The translations under genes and the position numbers were made by a program. Below the pieces are notes generated by a model. The model worked only from the letters and a program-made list of their open reading frames with translations, was not told where the DNA came from and made no database searches. Shown here one piece after another: positions 39,282 through 42,455 of a stretch of 42,455 nucleotides of DNA. Position 1 is the first letter of the stretch. Each line of letters begins with the position of its first letter. The stretch is taken from positions 53,762 through 96,216 of the forward strand of contig FR879687.1 in NCBI GenBank assembly GCA_000435055.1, read 5' to 3'. This DNA comes from Clostridium sp. CAG:138. Its GTDB lineage: Bacteria; Bacillota; Clostridia; Christensenellales; CAG-138.

Positions 39282-40709
39282 ATGATTCATCAATATAAAC
39301 TCGGCGGTTACAACATCGTTTTGGACGTTTGCTCAGGCGCGGTCCATGTCGTTGACGATATCGCCTATGACCTTATCGCGGGATACGAATCAAAAACCCG
39401 CGGCGAACTTATTTCGGAAATTGCCGAAAAATACTGCGGCACCGAATGCGGAAGCACGGCCGATGCCGTGACGATTTCCGATATTTATGAATGCTATGAC
39501 CAAATAACCGAACTTAAAAATTCGGGCAAGCTCTTCGTTGAGGATACGTTTGAACCGATGGCGGGTGCGCTGAAAGCCGCAACATCCGGCGTTGTTAAGG
39601 CTTTGTGCCTGCATATTGCGCATACCTGCAATCTCAATTGCTCCTATTGTTTCGCAAGCCAAGGGAAATACCACGGCGAACGCGCATTGATGAGCTTTGA
39701 TGTCGGTAAACGCGCGCTGGATTTTTTGGTTGAAAACTCCGGTTCGCGCCGCAACCTTGAGGTTGACTTTTTCGGCGGTGAGCCGCTGATGAATTTTGAT
39801 GTCGTAAAGCAGCTTGTTGAATACGCACGCAGCATTGAAAAGCAGGCGGGCAAGAACTTTCGTTTTACGCTCACGACCAACGGAATGCTTATTGACGATG
39901 ATGTTATCGATTTTGCAAATCGGGAGATGAGCAACGTTGTTCTGAGCCTTGACGGACGGCAGGAAGTTCACGACAGGTATCGTGTGGACTATGCGGGCAA
40001 GGGCAGCTGGGAAACAATCGTTCCGAAGTTCCAAAAGCTTGTTGAAGCGCGTAAGGGCAAAGGGTATTATATGCGCGGCACGTTTACTCACGCAAACCCC
40101 GATTTTCTGGAGGACATAAAGGTGATGCTCGATCTCGGCTTTTCCGAATTGAGCATGGAACCCGTTGTGACAGGTGCGGGCGACCCCGCTGCGCTTACGG
40201 AACAGGATAAACCGACAGTGTTCGAACAATACGAACAACTTGCCGAACTTATGCTCAAGCGCGACGACGAGGGCAAGCCGTTCACGTTCTATCACTATAT
40301 GATTGACCTTGCGGGCGGTCCGTGCATATATAAGCGCATATCGGGCTGCGGTTCCGGCACGGAATACATGGCGGTCACTCCGTGGGGAGATCTGTATCCC
40401 TGCCATCAATTTGTCGGGGATGATAAATTCCTGCTCGGAAACATTTGGACGGGCGTTACAAACACCGCCGTGCGCGATGAATTCGCCGCCTGCAATGTTT
40501 ATGCGCGCAAGGAGTGCCGCGACTGCTGGGCAAGGCTCTATTGCTCCGGCGGCTGCGCCGCAAATGCGTATCATTCCACGGGTTCCGTTCGCGGCATTTA
40601 TGAATACGGCTGCGACCTGTTCCGCAAAAGGATGGAATGCGCGCTTATGGTTGCCGTTGCACGCGAGATCAAGGCAGCGGAATCCGATGAAGCAAATGCA
40701 CCCGCGTGA
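39282..40709 (+). CDS. scfB: SCIFF ranthipeptide maturase, radical SAM/SPASM enzyme
   Basis: A 475-residue enzyme. The N-terminal ~95 residues are a RiPP recognition-type domain (LGGYNIVLDVCSGAVHVVDDIAYDLI) that binds the leader. The radical-SAM cluster is CNLNCSYC (Cys 116, 120, 123), followed by FFGGEPLMNFDV, TTNGMLID and VVLSLDGRQEVHDRYR. The C-terminal SPASM region has many cysteines (GCGSGTEYMAVTPWGDLYPCHQFVG, CRDCWARLYCSGGCAANA) for two auxiliary 4Fe-4S clusters. Length and motifs are those of the known SCIFF maturases. GAAGG lies about 10 nt before the ATG. It acts on the peptide encoded just upstream. Confidence 0.97.
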   Translation: MIHQYKLGGYNIVLDVCSGAVHVVDDIAYDLIAGYESKTRGELISEIAEKYCGTECGSTADAVTISDIYECYDQITELKNSGKLFVEDTFEPMAGALKAATSGVVKALCLHIAHTCNLNCSYCFASQGKYHGERALMSFDVGKRALDFLVENSGSRRNLEVDFFGGEPLMNFDVVKQLVEYARSIEKQAGKNFRFTLTTNGMLIDDDVIDFANREMSNVVLSLDGRQEVHDRYRVDYAGKGSWETIVPKFQKLVEARKGKGYYMRGTFTHANPDFLEDIKVMLDLGFSELSMEPVVTGAGDPAALTEQDKPTVFEQYEQLAELMLKRDDEGKPFTFYHYMIDLAGGPCIYKRISGCGSGTEYMAVTPWGDLYPCHQFVGDDKFLLGNIWTGVTNTAVRDEFAACNVYARKECRDCWARLYCSGGCAANAYHSTGSVRGIYEYGCDLFRKRMECALMVAVAREIKAAESDEANAPA

Positions 40710-40746
40710 TTTTGTCCGCGTGGTGCCTGCTTAAAACGCTTTATCA

Positions 40747-42156
40747 ATGAAAACACCGATATGCGATTTTGTAAATAGTTACGCAAAGAGCGATGCCGCA
40801 CGGCTGCATATGCCCGGACATAAGGGCGTTTCTGTTCTTGGCTGCGAAAGTCTTGATATAACCGAAATTACCGGGGCGGACGAGCTTTTTGCGCCTGACG
40901 GCATAATTGCGGAGAGCGAAAGGAACGCAAGCCGCCTGTTCGGAGCCGATACATTCTATTCGGCGGGCGGGTCAACGCTTTGCATACAGGTAATGTTGTA
41001 TCTGCTTGCGGCCGATTTTTGCGAACGGCAGAACGGCGAAACGTGCAGGTTCGATTCACCCGATGAACAGAATGCTTCGCCGCTCATTCTTGCCGGCAGA
41101 AATGCACACAAGGCGTTTGTGAATGCCGCTGCGCTGCTCGGCATTCAGCCCGTATGGCTCCGCCCTGCGGCCGGAGGGACATATCACAGCTGCCCCATCA
41201 CTCCGGCCGATGTTCGCGCTGCGCTTGCGGCCTGCCCGCGCCGTCCTGCGGCGGTCTATGTCACAAGCCCGGATTATCTCGGAAATGTTCTTGATATTGC
41301 AGGTATTGCCCGCGAATGCCATACTGCCGGTGTTCCGCTTGCGGTGGATAATGCGCACGGCGCATACCTTCGATTTTTGCCGAAAGGCGGAGCCGAGCAG
41401 CGCGATTTTTCGGCATTTCCGCTGCATCCGACGGAAGCCGGTGCGGATATTTGCTGCGATTCGGCGCATAAAACTTTGCCCGTGCTGACGGGCGGCGCAT
41501 ACCTGCATATTTCCCGAAATGCGCCGAAAGGCATGACGGAAAAAGCAAAAGCGGCCTTTTCGGTGTTTGGGTCAAGCAGCCCATCATATTTGATTTTGCA
41601 GTCCCTTGACGCATTTAACGCATCGGCGGAGAAATTTTGCGCCGAGCTTGCGGGTTTTCTTCAGCAGGCTGCGGAGCTTAAAGCGAAACTGACTTTACAC
41701 GGTTTCAATGTGTTTGAATCCGAACCGCTGAAACTCACGCTTCGCCCGAAACCGTTTGGCTATACCGGTGCGGATTTGGCTCATATGCTGGAAAATGACG
41801 GCGTATTTTCGGAGTTTTTTGATGATGATTTTATAGTTTTTATGCTGTCGCCGCTGCTTCCCGCCGTGCATTTCAAAAGGTTGAGCAACGCACTTTTGAA
41901 TATTCCGAAAAAGCCGAAAATTGTATCGGAACCGCCGAAAATTCCCTTTCCGCCCGCCGCGGTTTCCCCGCGCGAAGCTCTGCTGAGCCCGTCCGAACTG
42001 CTGCCTGCGGAGGATTGCCTCGGCAGAATCTGCTCAATTTCCACCGTCGGCTGCCCTCCCGCAATTCCTCCGGTCATGCCGGGTGAGGTTATAACGCGCG
42101 AGGTTTTGGAGTGCTTCAAATACTACGGCGTCGGAACATGCCGCGTCGTCCGATAA
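40747..42156 (+). CDS. Orn/Lys/Arg decarboxylase-family PLP enzyme
   Basis: A 469-residue fold-type I PLP protein of the Orn/Lys/Arg decarboxylase major-domain family, of the shorter Gram-positive (SpeA/YaaO-like) type. The N-terminus has LHMPGHKG; DITEITGADELF and YSAGGSTLCIQVML follow. The aspartate in AVDNAHGAYLRF and the PLP lysine in DSAHKTLPVLTGGAYLH are in the expected order, and the C-terminal domain ends in PPAIPPVMPGEVIT. Such enzymes make cadaverine, putrescine or agmatine for polyamines, but substrate cannot be inferred. It lies 38 bp after the SCIFF maturase without a strong ribosome site, so it may be read from the same transcript. Confidence 0.92.
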   Translation: MKTPICDFVNSYAKSDAARLHMPGHKGVSVLGCESLDITEITGADELFAPDGIIAESERNASRLFGADTFYSAGGSTLCIQVMLYLLAADFCERQNGETCRFDSPDEQNASPLILAGRNAHKAFVNAAALLGIQPVWLRPAAGGTYHSCPITPADVRAALAACPRRPAAVYVTSPDYLGNVLDIAGIARECHTAGVPLAVDNAHGAYLRFLPKGGAEQRDFSAFPLHPTEAGADICCDSAHKTLPVLTGGAYLHISRNAPKGMTEKAKAAFSVFGSSSPSYLILQSLDAFNASAEKFCAELAGFLQQAAELKAKLTLHGFNVFESEPLKLTLRPKPFGYTGADLAHMLENDGVFSEFFDDDFIVFMLSPLLPAVHFKRLSNALLNIPKKPKIVSEPPKIPFPPAAVSPREALLSPSELLPAEDCLGRICSISTVGCPPAIPPVMPGEVITREVLECFKYYGVGTCRVVR

Positions 42157-42161
42157 GCGTT

Positions 42162-42237
42162 ATTTCTCGGGAAATAAATTGTCTCGGGAAAAGGTTTTCG
42201 GCAAAAAGCGGCTTTTCGGCGGCATTTCCCGGGAAAT
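42162..42237. promoter_or_regulatory. cluster of TCTCGGGAAA/TCCCGGGAAA palindromic sites
   Basis: ATTTCTCGGGAAAT (42162-42175), TCTCGGGAAAA (from 42182) and the perfect 14-bp palindrome ATTTCCCGGGAAAT (42224-42237) occur within 76 bp before the next promoter. They look like binding sites for a dimeric regulator. Confidence 0.45.
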
Positions 42238-42262
42238 ATTGAAACTATTCGTATTCGTGCGG

Positions 42263-42291
42263 TTGCATGATTAAAACTCGGCTGATATAAT
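42263..42291 (+). promoter_or_regulatory. extended -10 promoter for the methyltransferase gene
   Basis: -35 TTGCAT (42263-42268), 17 bp, -10 TGATATAAT (TATAAT at 42286-42291). The ATG begins only 7 nt after the -10 box. Confidence 0.8.
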
Positions 42292-42298
42292 TAGTAAC

Positions 42299-42455
42299 AT
42301 GAACGCAACAGAACTTGTACACAGCATTATAAACGGCCGCATCGGGGCAGGCGCGTTCTGCATCGATGCAACGGCGGGCCGCGGACGTGACACGGCATAT
42401 TTATGCGAACTTGTCGGTCCCTACGGGCGCGTCATTGCCTTTGATATTCAGCAGG
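42299..42455 (+). CDS. class I SAM-dependent methyltransferase, YtqB/MnmM-like, N-terminal part
   Basis: The first 52 codons of a gene that continues past the window. The product starts MNATELVHSIINGRIGAGAFCIDATAGRGRDTAYLCELVG and goes on to GRVIAFDIQQ. This is the SAM-binding motif I (DATAGRGRDT) and motif II acid (FDIQ) of the YtqB/MnmM family, which methylates the tRNA wobble uridine (mnm5U). Few or no leader bases separate the predicted transcription start from the ATG, and no ribosome site is present. The family call is firm for the visible part. Confidence 0.85.
   Translation, partial: MNATELVHSIINGRIGAGAFCIDATAGRGRDTAYLCELVGPYGRVIAFDIQQ

Noticed and set aside
1..42455. CRISPR array or insertion sequence
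   Set aside because: No regularly spaced repeats of the right length, cas genes, transposase or terminal inverted repeats were found.

Overview
The window is chromosomal DNA of an uncultured or poorly characterised Clostridia-type Firmicute, probably an anaerobic gut lineage. The evidence is strong AGGAGG-type ribosome sites, sigma-A promoters of the form TTGACA-17-TATAAT, ECF vitamin transporters under FMN and TPP riboswitches, the conserved ruvX-DUF1292 gene pair, and above all a SCIFF ranthipeptide precursor with its radical-SAM maturase, a pair largely confined to Clostridia. No phage, insertion sequence or CRISPR array is visible. Layout, 1-10.5 kb: the 3' end of folD, guaB, a small PH-like membrane protein, mntP, the DUF1292/ruvX operon, a GH25 lysozyme, riboflavin transporter ribU behind an FMN riboswitch, a DUF4143 ATPase, a mismatch-type uracil/hypoxanthine DNA glycosylase, thiamine transporter thiT behind a TPP riboswitch, and a SpoU/TrmH RNA methyltransferase. 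10.5-21.5 kb: a TetR regulator with a striking operator laid over its own -10 box, decayed genes including a truncated GNAT acetyltransferase, a zinc-ribbon/cysteine-rich membrane protein, a three-gene ABC-2 exporter, a MATE transporter interrupted by one in-frame stop, a phosphoribosyltransferase-fold protein without the usual acidic pair, a leucine-rich-repeat lipoprotein and tRNA-Ser(GGA). 21.6-25.6 kb: polytopic membrane proteins, a membrane-bound XRE regulator and a gene-poor stretch of about 760 bp. 25.6-33.1 kb holds the most interesting part: a cell-surface cohesin protein directly followed by a secreted redoxin-fold/InlB-repeat/dockerin protein, then an in-frame fusion of peptidyl-tRNA hydrolase to D-serine dehydratase, then glmM, a left-handed beta-helix sugar-nucleotide-type protein and a transglutaminase-like lipoprotein. 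33-42.4 kb: an SsuBC-type ABC importer without a visible binding protein, a GNAT remnant, an SH3/NlpC lipoprotein, a GT39-like glycosyltransferase, the SCIFF peptide and maturase, an Orn/Lys/Arg decarboxylase-family enzyme and the 5' end of an apparently leaderless methyltransferase gene. How the genes fit together: many products act at the envelope (GH25, NlpC/P60, transglutaminase-like, LRR, cohesin/dockerin, GT39), and glmM with its hexapeptide-repeat neighbour supplies amino-sugar precursors. The cohesin-dockerin pair suggests non-covalent display of a thioredoxin-fold protein on the cell surface, rather than a classical cellulosome, because no dockerin-bearing glycoside hydrolase is present in the window.
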